Shown: positions 44,463-55,296 of the stretch, in pieces
How positions within the stretch are numbered: the stretch's first letter is position 1
Layout of the letters: each line of letters starts with the position of its first letter
NCBI RefSeq assembly: GCF_905171765.1
Contig: NC_053393.1
Location: forward strand, 185,313,921-185,377,920
Direction: 5' to 3'
Length of the DNA stretch: 64,000 bases
Source of the DNA: Bufo bufo
Lineage: Eukaryota; Chordata; Amphibia; Anura; Bufonidae
The notes under the pieces: model-generated
Seen by the model: only the letters and a program-made list of their open reading frames with translations
The model's database searches: none
Told to the model about the DNA's origin: nothing
Translations under genes and position numbers: made by a program

Positions 44463-45165
44463 TGGGTGCTTCTTCTGACTGTGGATGCTCAAGAGTTTGG
44501 GAATAAGTGCACAAGATCTCCTTATATCCCTCTTTAAGCGGGCTAGGCGAGATGTCCAAATCAAGGATTGGCGCTGAATAGAGCTCCTCGGAATATCCGA
44601 GTGTAGGATCACTTGTTTGCCAAGACTCTCCATGGTGGGAGGAAGGAGGATCAGGGTGAGGATTCTGTTGACCAGACTCTTGGCTCTTGAGACTGGACTT
44701 TGTGGAAGACAGGGTGGTGCTTAACCGACTGGAAGCATTATCTGCTGCAATTCAACCGACCACCTCGTCACACCGGTGTAGCTAAAAATAAATTACACTG
44801 AATGTCACAGATATTTAGGATGCGCAAAGGTTATACAGGAGATGTTGCGCAGGTAATGTCGCTGTTAGCAGCGGCCAAACAATTGTGCTGAATGTCAGAG
44901 ATATTTAGGATGCGCAAATGTAACACAACAGATGTAGCAGAGGTTGTGTCACTGTCAGCCGCGGCCTAACAATTGCACGCTAATAATATATATTGCAGCC
45001 AGATAAAACAATAGTCCTTAAAAGGACTTTTGGGTCTCTAACAACTTTCAACAGTAAACCATGCCTGAAAAAAATATAACTGTTCCTGTCCCTACACTAT
45101 CTGTCCCTTCTGCTGCAGCTCTCTCTGACTAAGACTGAGCCGAACCACGTGTCATCGGGTGCTAT
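44463..45165 (-). repeat. tandem duplication of family D leader plus N-terminal coding unit
   Basis: 44,463-44,780 repeats 42,811-43,110 (N-terminal coding segment; 'tgactgtggatgctcaagag', 'caagactctccatggtggga', 'agcattatctgctg'). 44,780-45,165 repeats 44,100-44,462 (minisatellite plus leader with 'ctgttcctgtccctacacta' and 'gagccgaaccacgtgtcat'). The unit was therefore duplicated in tandem; the two copies now differ mainly in minisatellite copy number. Confidence 0.88.
45013..45032 (-). promoter_or_regulatory. AGTCC-palindrome, outer copy (family D)
   Basis: AGTCCTTAAAAGGACTTTTG, identical to the family C block at 21,176-21,195. It lies about 275 bp inside the 5' TIR of family D, with a TATA-like TTTTAAGG on the coding strand. 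Confidence 0.45.
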
Positions 45166-45313
45166 ATAGCCAACATGGCTACGGCATTGCAGTGAGTGCC
45201 TGTACTTCCCCGCACGTTTATTGGCTGCGTAGTAGCCAACAAACGTACGGGGAGGAGATGCTCGAGTCAAAATGGTGTTCGGCTGAGCATGCTCGCCCAA
45301 CACTAGTTACTAC

Positions 45314-45825
45314 TGTCTAAAAAAACTGTTAACAGTTCTACAGTTCTTATAATGTATCTGTACTTTTAAATTTAATATTTCCCTATATATCAGACTTTTA
45401 GTGTGACCTAATACACTGTTGAGAGTGGGCTGTGATCTAATTTGCTCATTAACACCTTAATGCTTCCTGCAGTTAGGCAAGTATTTGGTATTCAAATGTT
45501 AATCAGACATTTTGGATGTTCAGGCATTAATGAGCAGAGCTGCAGGGTGTTTTAATATACATAAGCCATCATTAAAATAAGAATAAAGCTATAAGAAGAT
45601 CTCTCTGCAAAAATAAAAATGAACAGAAAAAAGTGGAAAGAAAATGAAAAGATGTTGTGAAAATACATTACAAAGATGTAGATTTTGTATGTACTGACTC
45701 ACATTACCCCTTTTGTGGTGTAATATTAAAGTGCTCCATTATGTACTGCAAAAATGCTATACCAATCCAAAAAAGCAGTAATTCTCCCTAACTATCAGGA
45801 CCAGGGTCTACCACCCAGTGTCCAC
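45314..45825. other. no gene recognised
   Basis: AT-rich sequence without long ORFs, recognised repeats or clear inverted ends. Confidence 0.5.
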
Positions 45826-45990
45826 CATAGATTGTAAGTTCTTGCGAGCAGGGCTCTCATTCCTCTTGTTCTAATTATTGACTTGTCTGTTGCTATGTTA
45901 TTTTTGACCATTTGTACATGAAAACCTGTATTGTAAAGTGCTGTGGAATATGTTGGTGCTATATAAAAAAAGATTATTATTATTATATCA
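45826..45990 (+). repeat. dispersed non-LTR-like 3' end with (ATT)n tail
   Basis: Contains 'agattgtaagttcttgcgag', 'cctgtattgtaaagtgctgt' and 'ggtgctatataaaaaaagat', ending in 'attattattattata'. I recognise this from amphibian sequence as a recurrent 3' repeat; the simple-repeat tail suggests a LINE/SINE 3' end. The class is not proven. Confidence 0.5.
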
Positions 45991-46057
45991 CAGATCATAC
46001 CATACGTCTGATGCTCCGGCTCCCCCAGGCCTCGGCATAACTTTTCTCTACTTCTAA

Positions 46058-46197
46058 GGGCTCTTTCACACGAGTGGATCATGTGCGGGTAATTATCAAT
46101 CATGTTAATGCTCCGTGTCTCTGCTGTATGGAATGGGGCTTGGCTCTCTTTCACGCAGCGGATTACCCGCACAGCATCCGCTCGTGTGAAATAGCCC
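46058..46197. mobile_element. 140-bp PIF/Harbinger-like MITE
   Basis: The ends GGGCTCTTTCACACGAGTGG and (reverse complement of right) GGGCTATTTCACACGAGCGG match at 18 of 20 bases, flanked by 3-bp TAA at 46,055-46,057 and 46,198-46,200. A 'gcgggtaat' / 'attacccgc' pair continues the inverted repeat. Non-coding. Confidence 0.75.
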
Positions 46198-46200
46198 TAA

Positions 46201-48030
46201 CTGTGAGCTTAGCCCAAATTCACATGAGCTCTTCACATTGCTGCTAAGTACAGTAAGCCTCATTATCAGTCTAGTTGTCTGAAGAGCAGAAGAAAAACCC
46301 AACTTCACTAGACTTTTCTTGCCCCGTGACAGACTCTCTGCCTTTTGGATTTCACCACTATTCATTTGCCCATCTGGTTTTTCATTTGATGCCCACTTTC
46401 CTATATGGCTCCTGTAATGTATTTGACTTTAAAACCTTTTTTTCTGCCTGTGATTGATTAAGTTAGCCCATTATGTTTGGTAATTGTATCATAGGCAGAG
46501 CCTATTGTGTTTTGTTAATTGTGTTGGTTAATTGTATCTGACCTAATTATATCCCTGACCTAATTATCACCCAGGCAAAGGGGGGGGGGGGGATTGTGTG
46601 TCCTGTTCCCATTGGTCTGTGTGTTTGTCACACGTTGGGGAAAACGCTATATCACAGTTCACTAGCTCTCGTAAGAGCTGTTCCTGCTTCCCTCATTCCC
46701 TCGCGGATGACCCTGGAGTTCCTGCAGCACCTCTCACCATTGGGAAAAGGACGTCTCTGGCGGTAAAACCCTTCTGCTACAAAGGGGTATTGCTACATGC
46801 CTCTATGCCAATGTCATTTGTGGGGATGTGCTCATGGCAGGCTACGGTAGCGGCGGCAGTATTGAGGCAATCACAGACAGTCTTTGTGATACACCGTAAC
46901 TTTATTCACACCAAAGACATAACAGGCAATGTGCAAACCACACAGGTGCATATCCACATAGTGCATAGAACAAAAGTTATTTTACAGCAAATAAACAGCA
47001 GGTTTGAGTCACCTTGTTTCTGGACAGACCACACCGGTCCTGCAGGCTTCTAGGCTACCTACCTTTGTCTCCTTCAGGCCAGAGCCCCTTCGGCTAGTAG
47101 CACCACAGGTCCCAGGGCTATTCTTCAGTTTGTGCTGTGCCCAGTCTCTCCTTGACCAGCACTGACTCTGTCTGTCAAAATCTCCAGCACAGCAAGACAC
47201 ATCCCACCCCCCATCTTCAGCATGCTGGGTTCTTCAAAGGCCCAGCTCCACCAAAAAACCTGGGCTGGCCATGGGGAACAGGCACCCACCCTGCTCTTTA
47301 CCTGTTCCCAGTAAGAACCGGCCCGGAAACGCTGCGCCAGCAGCATTCGCCAATGTAACCGCAATGATCCGGTTCTTACTCCACCGAGGCCAGGACATCT
47401 GGTGGCACATATCGTCCGTCCATTATTATCCCGGGGACTCTCGTACACATTTTATAAGGGGATCACTGCTGAAAAGTGATCTGTACAGACCAAGATATGG
47501 CGCCGATTATTAGGCTTAGTGGTCAGTGTGAAAATTGTAGGCTTTTAAGATTTATTTTTTAAATATACAAAATGACATAGAAAATTAAACATAACTACCA
47601 AAAATTCTTTGAAAACGTGTTTAACATAAAAACTTGATTTAAACAATAGGCCATTTTCTGATTACATATTCCCTTTAATGCTCACCTCTCCTGATGTGTG
47701 AAAACGAAAACAAAAATGCTTTGAATAGATCAGGCTGTTTAGACAATATAATTATTTATTTTATCAAGAAGCTTAATAAAAGTTACATTTTTAAATATTT
47801 TACTTCATGCAGAGCATTTATGAAATATTTATTTAACTTTGGTGAACTTATTGGTTGGCACACTTTGGACCACAGTTTTGCGTAAAACTTTTCAATCACT
47901 TCTGGCACATCTTAAGCCGGACTGCTCTCCCATTAAGCCTTTTCTGCTAAGCCATAGTCTCCTGTTATTGATGGTTTTTAGGCAGAGAGATGCTTGCATA
48001 GTAAAGAGTGCAGCAGGTGAACACTATTAC
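46201..48030. other. no gene recognised; poly-G tract
   Basis: A 13-base G run is at 46,580-46,592. A GC-richer block (46,600-47,500) holds open frames on both strands and a minus-strand AATAAA near 46,903; it could be an LTR, but I could not find matching ends or a TSD. The rest (47,520-48,030) is AT-rich and featureless. Confidence 0.4.
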
Positions 48031-48457
48031 CCCTCATTCACATTTCCATTTTTCACTGACGTATGCTGTCCACATTTTCTGCGGAGAGCACATGTTCCCA
48101 TTGATGTTAATGTGTCTGTTCACATTTCAGTATTTTATTACTGACCTCGAGACATGCACTATTTTGGTCCATGATGTAGACCAAACATGTCTATTACAGT
48201 CTATGGGTCCGTGAAAAAGAGGTAACGTAGATGGCATCCATGTTGTGTCCGTGTTTGGTCCGTTTTTCACTGATCACTGATAGGAGGTGCTTTGTAAATA
48301 AATTTTAAGCTGAGCAGTATCTATGAAATTCAAATAACACACAGAGGACAAAAATTTTCACATGAACAAAACACGGATCCTTCACGGACATCTTCACGGA
48401 TGAAATATGGACTGATTTTTTCAAATGTCAAACGGACACGGAAATGTGAACGAGGCC
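48031..48457. mobile_element. MITE with 'TTCACATTTCC' ends
   Basis: The left end 'cctcattcacatttccattt' and right end (reverse complement) 'gcctcgttcacatttccgtg' are inverted copies. The interior pairs 'tttttcactgatcactga' and 'gtccgtg' motifs. Candidate 3-bp flanks TTA/TCA are imperfect. Probably PIF/Harbinger-like. Confidence 0.5.
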
Positions 48458-48689
48458 TCAGTGCCTTTGTTTTCCACACAGCAGTTCTTGAGTTTGAGAC
48501 TTCATGGCAGCACTTCACAGATTGGTGCATGCCCCGGGATCAGTGAACACACTATCCAAAGAATACAGGGAATTTGTGTGCATTAGTATCATAGTATTTT
48601 ATCACTGCCATAGTCAATGCACCATTTTGAACATGTCAGTTTTAGTAACTACTTGCATTCCCCATATAATAACAATTCTGGAGCATCTA

Positions 48690-48915
48690 TTGTGCTGCTT
48701 TTTTTTCAATTCCACACCATTAGGAATTATTTTCCAGCTGCCTACTACATCATATGCAATACTGAATGATGCCATTAGAAAGTGCAACTTGTCCCACAAA
48801 AATCAAGCCTTCATATGGCTATGTGAATGGAAAAATAAAAAAAGTTATGGCTCTGGGATGGCTGGGAGTAAAAACGAAAATAAAAACAGAAAATGACCAG
48901 TTATGAAGGAGTTAA
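48690..48915 (-). mobile_element. TTAA-type dispersed repeat fragment
   Basis: Shares 'ggaattattttccagctgcc', 'tgatgccattagaaagtgca' and 'ggctatgtgaatgg' with 9.1 and 35.6 kb; the right end reads 'atgaaggag' then TTAA at about 48,912. Confidence 0.5.
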
Positions 48916-49019
48916 TTGTGAATGATGACCTTACAGTACCCTTAAGGTCCCACCAAGTCGGGTTGTGCTAAAGTGACTGTGGGCTCTCTGTGCCTTAGTA
49001 ACGGCGAGATGAGACAACC

Positions 49020-49800
49020 CCTTTAATTGAATTAAAGCAGCATATAGGTGATCAGTACACCAATACACAGAGTAGTGCACGACATGATTTGTGAGTGATA
49101 ACATGATATTAAGAGTCAGTCCTCAATTTTTTGGGGGGGTTGTTCAATTTAATGAAACCAGCATATAGGTGATTACTACACCAATACACAGGGTACCTTA
49201 CAAAATGATATGTGATTAATAATGTGATATTAGGTGTCAGGCCTCAATCATCTCTTTACATTTATTTCTATCTCCATACGGTCTAAAACATTTTTTAGGT
49301 TGTTCAAGTAAATAAAACCAGCACATAGCTGATCATTACACCAATACACAGAGTAGTGCACCAAATTATATGTGAGTGATAACAAATTTAGGCTTAAATC
49401 TGTTTGTTTATTTCTGTCTCCACACAGTTTCAGTTTATTGTTTGCTCTTGTTGAATTTATTTAAAACAGCATATACATGATTACTACATCAATACACGGG
49501 GTAGTGCACAAAAGTATATGTGAGTGATAATGAATTTAGGCCTAAATCTGTTTCCATTTAATTCACATGTTTCAAATAACTTTTTTGGGGGTTGTTGAAT
49601 TTAATAAAAGCAGCATATACATGATTACTACACAAATACACAGGGTAGCGCACAAAATTATATGTGTGTGATAACGAATTTAGTGCTAAATCCGATCCCA
49701 TTTATTTCTGTCTCCATATGTTTCAAATCAAATTTTTTGGGGGTTGTTCAATTTAATAAAACCAGCATATATGTGATTAGTACACCAATACACAAGGTAG
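49020..49800. repeat. ~120-170-bp tandem repeat, leader-like
   Basis: About five copies of a unit with 'aataaaaccagcatatatgt', 'gattactacaccaatacaca' and 'tttatttctgtctccatatg'. It resembles in length and position the leader minisatellites of families A, C and D, directly preceding an ATG-bearing ORF at 49,828. Confidence 0.85.
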
Positions 49801-49827
49801 CACACAAATTAGATGTGAGGCCCCAAA

Positions 49828-50280
49828 ATGTCAGGGCTACAGAAGGGTTCCCAACGAATGACCCAGAGCCAGAATGTTGGTAGTAGCCACAACAGGTATC
49901 CTGACAGAAGTAGTAGTAGTAGTGGTGGTAGGCCACAGTTGTCCCTGCTGGCTTTGGAAAGGTGCAACATTATCATTCAGGAGAAAGAGGATGAGATTGT
50001 GGAATGGATGGCTCACTCTTTCTCTCAGTTGCAGCAAGATGACATAGAGGAGACTTCAGAGTCTTTCACTTTGCCGTGGAACCAGGTGTCACTCCTGCAA
50101 CTTCTCCTTGTAGCCCCAGAGAAAGCTTTCAGTGGAGTTGTGCTGTCTTCACTTCCTCTTTCTAGTGGGGCACCTTCCTATTTCCTAGAAAGTGGTGATA
50201 AAACCTGCTGCCTCCATCATGCCCCTGCCGCCATCATGCCACTTCTGTGGCCTGCCAACCATCATGTTCTGTACTGCTGA
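49828..50280 (+). CDS. unrecognised ORF, possible N-terminal arm of a hAT relative (E)
   Basis: I do not recognise the protein. From about 49,828 the frame reads MSGLQKGSQRMTQSQNVGSS, a Ser-rich tract (SSSSSGG), then EKEDEIVEWMAHSFSQLQQ and a hydrophobic, repeat-derived C-terminal end. The position is suggestive: a tandem-repeat leader before it, and a 'catcatgcc' repeat plus ACT/ACC trinucleotides after it (50,195-50,540), the plan of the hAT families here. No BED finger or catalytic motif is present, so it may be a truncated relative or unrelated. The first codon may lie further upstream. Confidence 0.25.
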   Translation: MSGLQKGSQRMTQSQNVGSSHNRYPDRSSSSSGGRPQLSLLALERCNIIIQEKEDEIVEWMAHSFSQLQQDDIEETSESFTLPWNQVSLLQLLLVAPEKAFSGVVLSSLPLSSGAPSYFLESGDKTCCLHHAPAAIMPLLWPANHHVLYC

Positions 50281-50540
50281 TACTGCCTCTTTCATGCCAC
50301 AGCCGCCATCATGCCACTGCTGCAGACTGCTAACCATCAACTTCCGTAAGGCTGCTGCTGCCTCCATTATGCTACTGCCAGCCTGCCAACATGTACCATA
50401 TGGCTTCTGCTGCCATTGCCTCATCTGTACAGCTTTTTGCTGCTAATCCCCTACTACCACCACTATTAATGCAACACATCTGCAACTACTACCACTACCA
50501 CCACAACTACTACTAGTATTACTACTACTACCCATATAAA
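50195..50540. repeat. 'gcctccatcatgcc' repeats and ACT/ACC microsatellite
   Basis: Degenerate copies of 'tgcctccatcatgccactgc' with 'ggcctgccaaccatcatg' run to about 50,400, then a trinucleotide tract of 'actaccacc' and 'actactact' at 50,450-50,535. Confidence 0.75.
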
Positions 50541-50711
50541 AAAGCATAACAAATCTGCTGGCTCTGTGTATTTAAACACGCTGTATATTAACCCATAGCT
50601 ATGTATGTCAGTGTCACTCAGACGATTGCTGTCATTGCGTTTGAGAGTTGGTGAAGGGGGGAGGCGGGAGGGGAAAAATCATAAAAAATAAACAAAAAAA
50701 GATAAAAAGAC

Positions 50712-52292
50712 CAATGCCGCCATTCCTCGAACGCCAACTTAATGGCCAGCAATTCCCTATTCCCCACATCATAATTCCTTTCAGCAGTAGAGAGTTTTTT
50801 AGAGAAAAATGCACATGGGCGCCATTTACGTGAAGGACCTTGCGACAAGATTTCTCCTACCCCTACCTCGGACGCGTCAACCTCAACAATAAATGGATGA
50901 GTCACGTCCGGTTGCATCAGAATAGGGGCCGAAGCAAAAGATTCTTTCACAGCAGAAAAGGCCTGTAATGCCGCATCAGACCAGACAGAAATATCCGCAC
51001 CCTTCCTAGTCAGGTCTGTTAAAGGTTTAACCACTGATGAATAGTTCAAGATAAATTTACGGTAGTAGTTGGTAAACCAAAAAAAAACGCATAAGCGCTT
51101 TCAGATTTTCAGGTCGATCCCAGTCCAACATGGCACGGACCTTCTCGGGATCCATACGAAAACCTCAGCATGAGAGCAGGTAACCCAGAAATTGCACTTC
51201 ATGTACAGCAAATACACACTTTTCCATCTTAGCATACGACTTATTTTCTCTTAGGATCTGTAACACCTGTCTCACATGATCCTGATGAGTCTCCATATTA
51301 GGCGAATAAATTAGTATGTCATCAAGGTATACAACGACAAACCTCCCCACCAGATGATGAAAGATGTCATTGACAAAGTGTTGAAAAACCACAGGAGCAT
51401 TGGTTAACCCAAAGGGCATGACCAGGTTTTCAAAATGACCCTCAGAGGTATTAAATGTGGTCTTCCACTCATCCCCCTCCTTGATCCTTACCAGATTACA
51501 TGCCCCCCTCAGATCCAATTTAGAGAACACCTTGGCACCGACAATCTGACTAAACAAATCTGGAATCAAAGGAAGTGGGTAAGGATCACGGACAGTAATG
51601 CGATTGAGCTCACGGAAGTCCAGGCATGGTCTAAGGGTACCATCTTTTTTCTTTACAAAGAAAAACCCAGCAGACACTGGGGACTTGCATGGTCTAATAT
51701 GTCCCTTTGCCAAACTCTCAGTAATATACTCTCGCATGGCCTTTCTTTCGGGTTCCGAAAGATTATACAACCGAGATTTGGGCAATTTATCTCCGGGAAT
51801 AAGATTGACGGGACAGTCATACTCTCGGTGCGGAGGCAACTCCTGATTACCACTCTCAGAGAAAACATCAGAAAATTCTGAAATGAACGAGGGTACAGTT
51901 TTAGTGGTCACCATAGAGAATGATGCATTAAGACAGTTGTCCATGCAGAAATCACTCCAATTGAGAATCTGTCTCGCTTGCCAGTCGATGTTAGGGTCAT
52001 GTTTGCTTAACCATGGTAAGCCCAACACCAACGGAGCAGGCAGACCCTCCAATACATAACAGGAGATAGATTCCTTATGCACATCACCCACTCTTAAATG
52101 AATGTCATTCACTACCTGCGACAGGCATTTTTGGGTGAGAGGTGCTGAGTCAATTGCAAAGACAGAAATACTTTTCTCTAATGCATTAGTAGTCAACCCA
52201 TGAATGCGTACAAACTGTCCATCAATCAAGTTAACTCCTGCCCCACTGTCGATAAATGCTTTGATTTTTACCGTTTTGGACTCTAGCGCCAC
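50712..52292 (-). pseudogene. Gypsy pol relic: protease, reverse transcriptase, RNase H
   Basis: Copies the element's RNA into DNA. The frame 52,292-51,165 (375 codons, uninterrupted) starts in the aspartic protease with the catalytic [11 protein letters not shown] and [13 protein letters not shown]. The RT core follows: [71 protein letters not shown] and the catalytic box [11 protein letters not shown]. After a stop and a frameshift in a T-run (about 51,050-51,165) the frame 51,049-50,712 carries the RNase H start: [40 protein letters not shown]. RNase H is cut off and integrase is absent. The long open protease-RT suggests fairly recent activity. Confidence 0.92.
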
Positions 52293-52299
52293 CTCGGCA

Positions 52300-53259
52300 G
52301 ACAGGAGAAAATGGTACTACCAGTAAAAGACAAAAGTAGGTTTTCTTGCTCCCCATCCACATAACCAATAGTAATTTGAGGATTAAAAGTTTTTTCCTTT
52401 TTGTTTACACCTTGATGCTGCAAGTACGGACAAATATTCACAAAATGTCCCTTCTTGCCACAATAAAAGCAGACTCCTTTCACATGACCCAAGCTTTTGC
52501 CAGGAGTAGCTCCTCCTAACTGCATAGGCTCATCACAAGGTGCAACTACCAGTGTCTATCCACCATAAGTGTCAAAGAAAGCAGTACCCTTATTGGACAG
52601 TACGTCCTGAAGGTGAGGACCCCTAGATCTCTCCATCAGGCGTCTATCTAGACGTACAGCAAGGGACATAGCTGCTTCCAATAACACAGGATTTTCATGA
52701 AAAGCCAACGCGTCCTGCAGTCTCTAAGAGAGACCGTGACAGAATTGGCTACGAAGAGCAGGATCGTTCCACTCAGTATCGGTAGCCCATCTCTTAAATT
52801 CAGAGCAATAGGTCTCCGCAGAACGTTCGCCCTGCCGCAAACCCCGTAACTTGGTCTCGGCCTGAGAGATCCGATCCGGGTCATCGTAGATGAGACCCAA
52901 GACTCTAAAGAATTAATCTACCGACCGGAGGGGCGGTGATCCGGTCGGCAGAGAAAAAGCCCAAGATTGGGCGTCCTCTTTAAGCAATGAAATAATCATA
53001 CCCACACGTTGACACTCATCCCCATAAGAGTATGGATGCAGCTTAAAGTATAATTTACATGACTCCCTGAACCGGATGAAATTGTCACTACCCCCGGAAA
53101 ACCTGTCCGGGAGAGCCACCTTCGTTCAGGACAGGCCTGGGAACCACCACCGGAACGATCAGCCTGTGGACTCTGAATCTGCAAGCCAGTTGCACGGAGG
53201 TCTGCTACCTCCAAAGTCAGATTCTGCAGCTGTTCGACCAGTGCAGACATAGTATCCAT
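52300..53259 (-). pseudogene. Gypsy gag relic with zinc knuckle
   Basis: Structural protein of the retrotransposon particle. The likely start is ATG at 53,259 (MDTMSALVEQLQNLTLEVAD). Broken frames then give PDRFSGGSDNFIRFRESCKL, DECQRVGMIISLLKEDAQSW and an Arg-rich segment around 52,820. The last piece (52,525-52,283) has a single CCHC zinc knuckle, CFYCGKKGHFVNICPYL. At least two frameshifts and one stop break it. Gag and pol frames meet near 52,290. Confidence 0.85.
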
Positions 53260-53304
53260 AGCTGCACAGATAAGAACAAAAATGGCGGTATCGGCTTGGG
53301 ATAA

Positions 53305-53900
53305 TGTCACGGATGTAGTAGGGGAGAACACCAAAAGACAACAAGAAGGAAGGGGAAAGACACTAGGCCTCACCGCTAGGGAAGGAAAAGGGTCACCACC
53401 TATAAAACCCTGCTCCTGGCCCTATCTGCTATCCGTATGGGCACCTCTCGATGGTAGAGATACCCATACACAGGAACCTAGAAAACCCTGGTGACCCTCA
53501 GATGCTCTAAAGATAATGACAGGGCAGAGACCACCCGTTCCTTCCCTGGTGAAGGAACTAGAGTCTCACTGAGGCCTAGTAAACAACCGGGGGGGGGGGG
53601 GGGGGGGGTGGATACAAAACACAACAAGCGGAACACTTAACTTCCGAGGATGATGGATGAACAGGACTTCAACACGAACCACGCTCCAGCTCTTCCAAGA
53701 CCAAATGAAGCTATCCCAAGCAAGGAGTGATGGGAAAAGTCAGACTAAATAGGGCGAGGTAAAGGTCACATGAGCCACACCTGAACAGGAGGTGTGGACA
53801 TACCAGCAACACACAGACAAAGTGAAACCAAAAGAGGCTGTCAGATCACTAATGCGTAGACAATCTTTCAGACCTTCTGAGACCTGTCACAGATGTGACA
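53305..53900 (-). repeat. Gypsy 5' LTR
   Basis: 596 bp on the minus strand from TGTCACATCTGTGACAGG to ATCCGTGACA (plus-strand ends TGTCACGG at 53,305 and TGTGACA at 53,900), so TGTCAC...GTGACA termini. A TATTTAG TATA-like box lies near 53,749 on the minus strand. It holds a 20-base G run at 53,589-53,608 (plus strand). Gag begins about 45 bases beyond its end. I could not match the primer-binding site to a tRNA. Confidence 0.82.
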
Positions 53901-53905
53901 ATAGG

Positions 53906-55080
53906 CTGAAATGCAATGTTTCCACCCATTTGAATTCCACCCTCCATATGTTGGACCGACTATATAAACAGAGAAAGGCTATAAACGATTTCTTGATCCA
54001 AGCGAACAGGAGTACTCCCCTGTGAAACTTCGATGTCAGCCAGTGGCAGCTTATGCGTGACACCTGCCATTTGCTCAGGCCCTTTGAGAAGGCCAAGTTA
54101 TTTGTCAGTCGCCGGGACTACTGGTTGAACAACATCATTCCACTGCTTCATGTCCTGGAATAGATGCTGGCAAATCTGGCTGGTCAGGGGACTGAATACG
54201 TGGCGCCTAGATCTCACTGCCACATAAGCCCTGTGGGTGCTGAACTGGAGGAGGAGGAGGACATTTTAGCATAAGCAATGTGTAGCGAAATGGGTGGTTT
54301 TTACATACAGGTTACAGGAGAGGAGGAGCAGGAGCAGCCAGATGAGGAAGAGAACCCAGAAACTCTGTGGCTTTATGCAGTGGAGATAGAGGCAAGGACT
54401 CCCTCCAAATCACTTGCACAAATAGCCCGATTCATGCTCACTTGCTTGTTTAGTGACAGATAAATTGTCACCATTCGGCAGAGGGATGACTTATGGCTCT
54501 CCACCTTGTTGAACCCTCGCTACCGGTCCAAAATAGGGGCCTTTTTTTTACACCTGCAGAGAGGGAGGACAAACTTAATTACTATAGAGACATCCTATGT
54601 AGTAAGTTGGCCGCTGCCTATCTGCGCCATTGTCCATCCTCTCGCAGGTCTGACCGGGGGGCCCTGTGCGCTCACATTCCTCTGCTGTGGGAGGGTGGGG
54701 GGTAGGAGCTGTTTCAGCTCCATCAGCAGCAATTTGATTCTAGAGTCGCTGATAAGCAGCTTTCTTCATCCGCCTAGTGAAGATACTACTCACCAGCAGC
54801 AGCTGCTAGGCCTGAAGCAGTACCTCAACCTGCAGATGGTGGCATACTTGGTCAGCACACTGCCAACCCACATTGAAGATCCTCTTGACTAATAGGCAGC
54901 CAAACTGGATTTGTGGCTGCAACTGGCAGAGTTTGCCCTGGAAAAGCTGTCCTGCCCGGCCAGTAGTGTCGCATGAGAGCGGGTGTTTAGTGCGACAGGG
55001 GCCATAGTGAACCCAAGAAGAACTCGCCTGTCCACGCAAAATGTGGAGAGACTGATCTTTGTCAATATTTCCACGATTTC
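53906..55080 (+). pseudogene. A3 hAT transposase, C-terminal part
   Basis: Starts at STHLNSTLHMLDRLYKQRKA (about 53,915), the WNST region of the RNase H-like fold. A stop ends each short frame. Continues through an acidic insertion (about 54,240-54,360), LSTLLNPRYRSKIGAFF (about 54,500-54,550), a Gln/Leu-rich stretch (54,790-54,840) and LQLAEFALEKLSCPASS. The dimerisation motif near 54,965-55,050 has a TGA where family members read ASERVFSEAG, followed by RRTRLSTQNVERLIFVNIS. It is dead and lacks the BED finger and DNG motif. Confidence 0.85.
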
Positions 55081-55296
55081 CACCCACCAATGCCTGATGC
55101 ATCAGACTATATCATTCATGGTGCCACAGCTCAGCTACTATTCTGATGCTGCAGCCCGCCTGATGCCACACATCTGATGCCAAGTGTTTCTTTCTTTCAC
55201 CACCATCTTCAGCTGGTTTTGGTATTGCAACCCACCTCCCCACTCTGTCACCGGGTCACTCTGTGGTCTACTGATGCTGCTGCCATCTCCACACTA

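Larger units (their letters stand above)
36615..45305 (-). mobile_element. hAT family D (complete ends)
   Basis: The left end TAGTGTTGATCGAGCA and right end (reverse complement) TAGTGTTGGGCGAGCA match at 14 of 16 bases, flanked by identical 8-bp TSDs GTTACTAC at 36,607-36,614 and 45,306-45,313. The coding strand is minus. From its 5' end (right): leader with AGTCC-palindrome, a duplicated promoter/N-terminal unit, long leader minisatellite (43,320-44,290), BED transposase relic (43,315-40,779), trailer minisatellite interrupted by a composite insertion (37,449-40,570), and unique trailer. Confidence 0.93.
50700..53900 (-). mobile_element. Ty3/Gypsy LTR retrotransposon, truncated
   Basis: Minus-strand element: 5' LTR at 53,900-53,305, gag relic, protease-RT, and part of RNase H ending near 50,712. 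Integrase and the 3' LTR are missing: sequence left of about 50,700 is unrelated. No second LTR was found, so the left side was lost by deletion or rearrangement. The 5 bases right of the LTR (atagg) have no visible partner. Confidence 0.88.

Noticed and set aside
46598..47053. 151-residue ORF, considered as a gene or part of an LTR
   Set aside because: No recognisable domain, no TSD or TG...CA pair was found, and the composition looks like non-coding sequence read open by chance.
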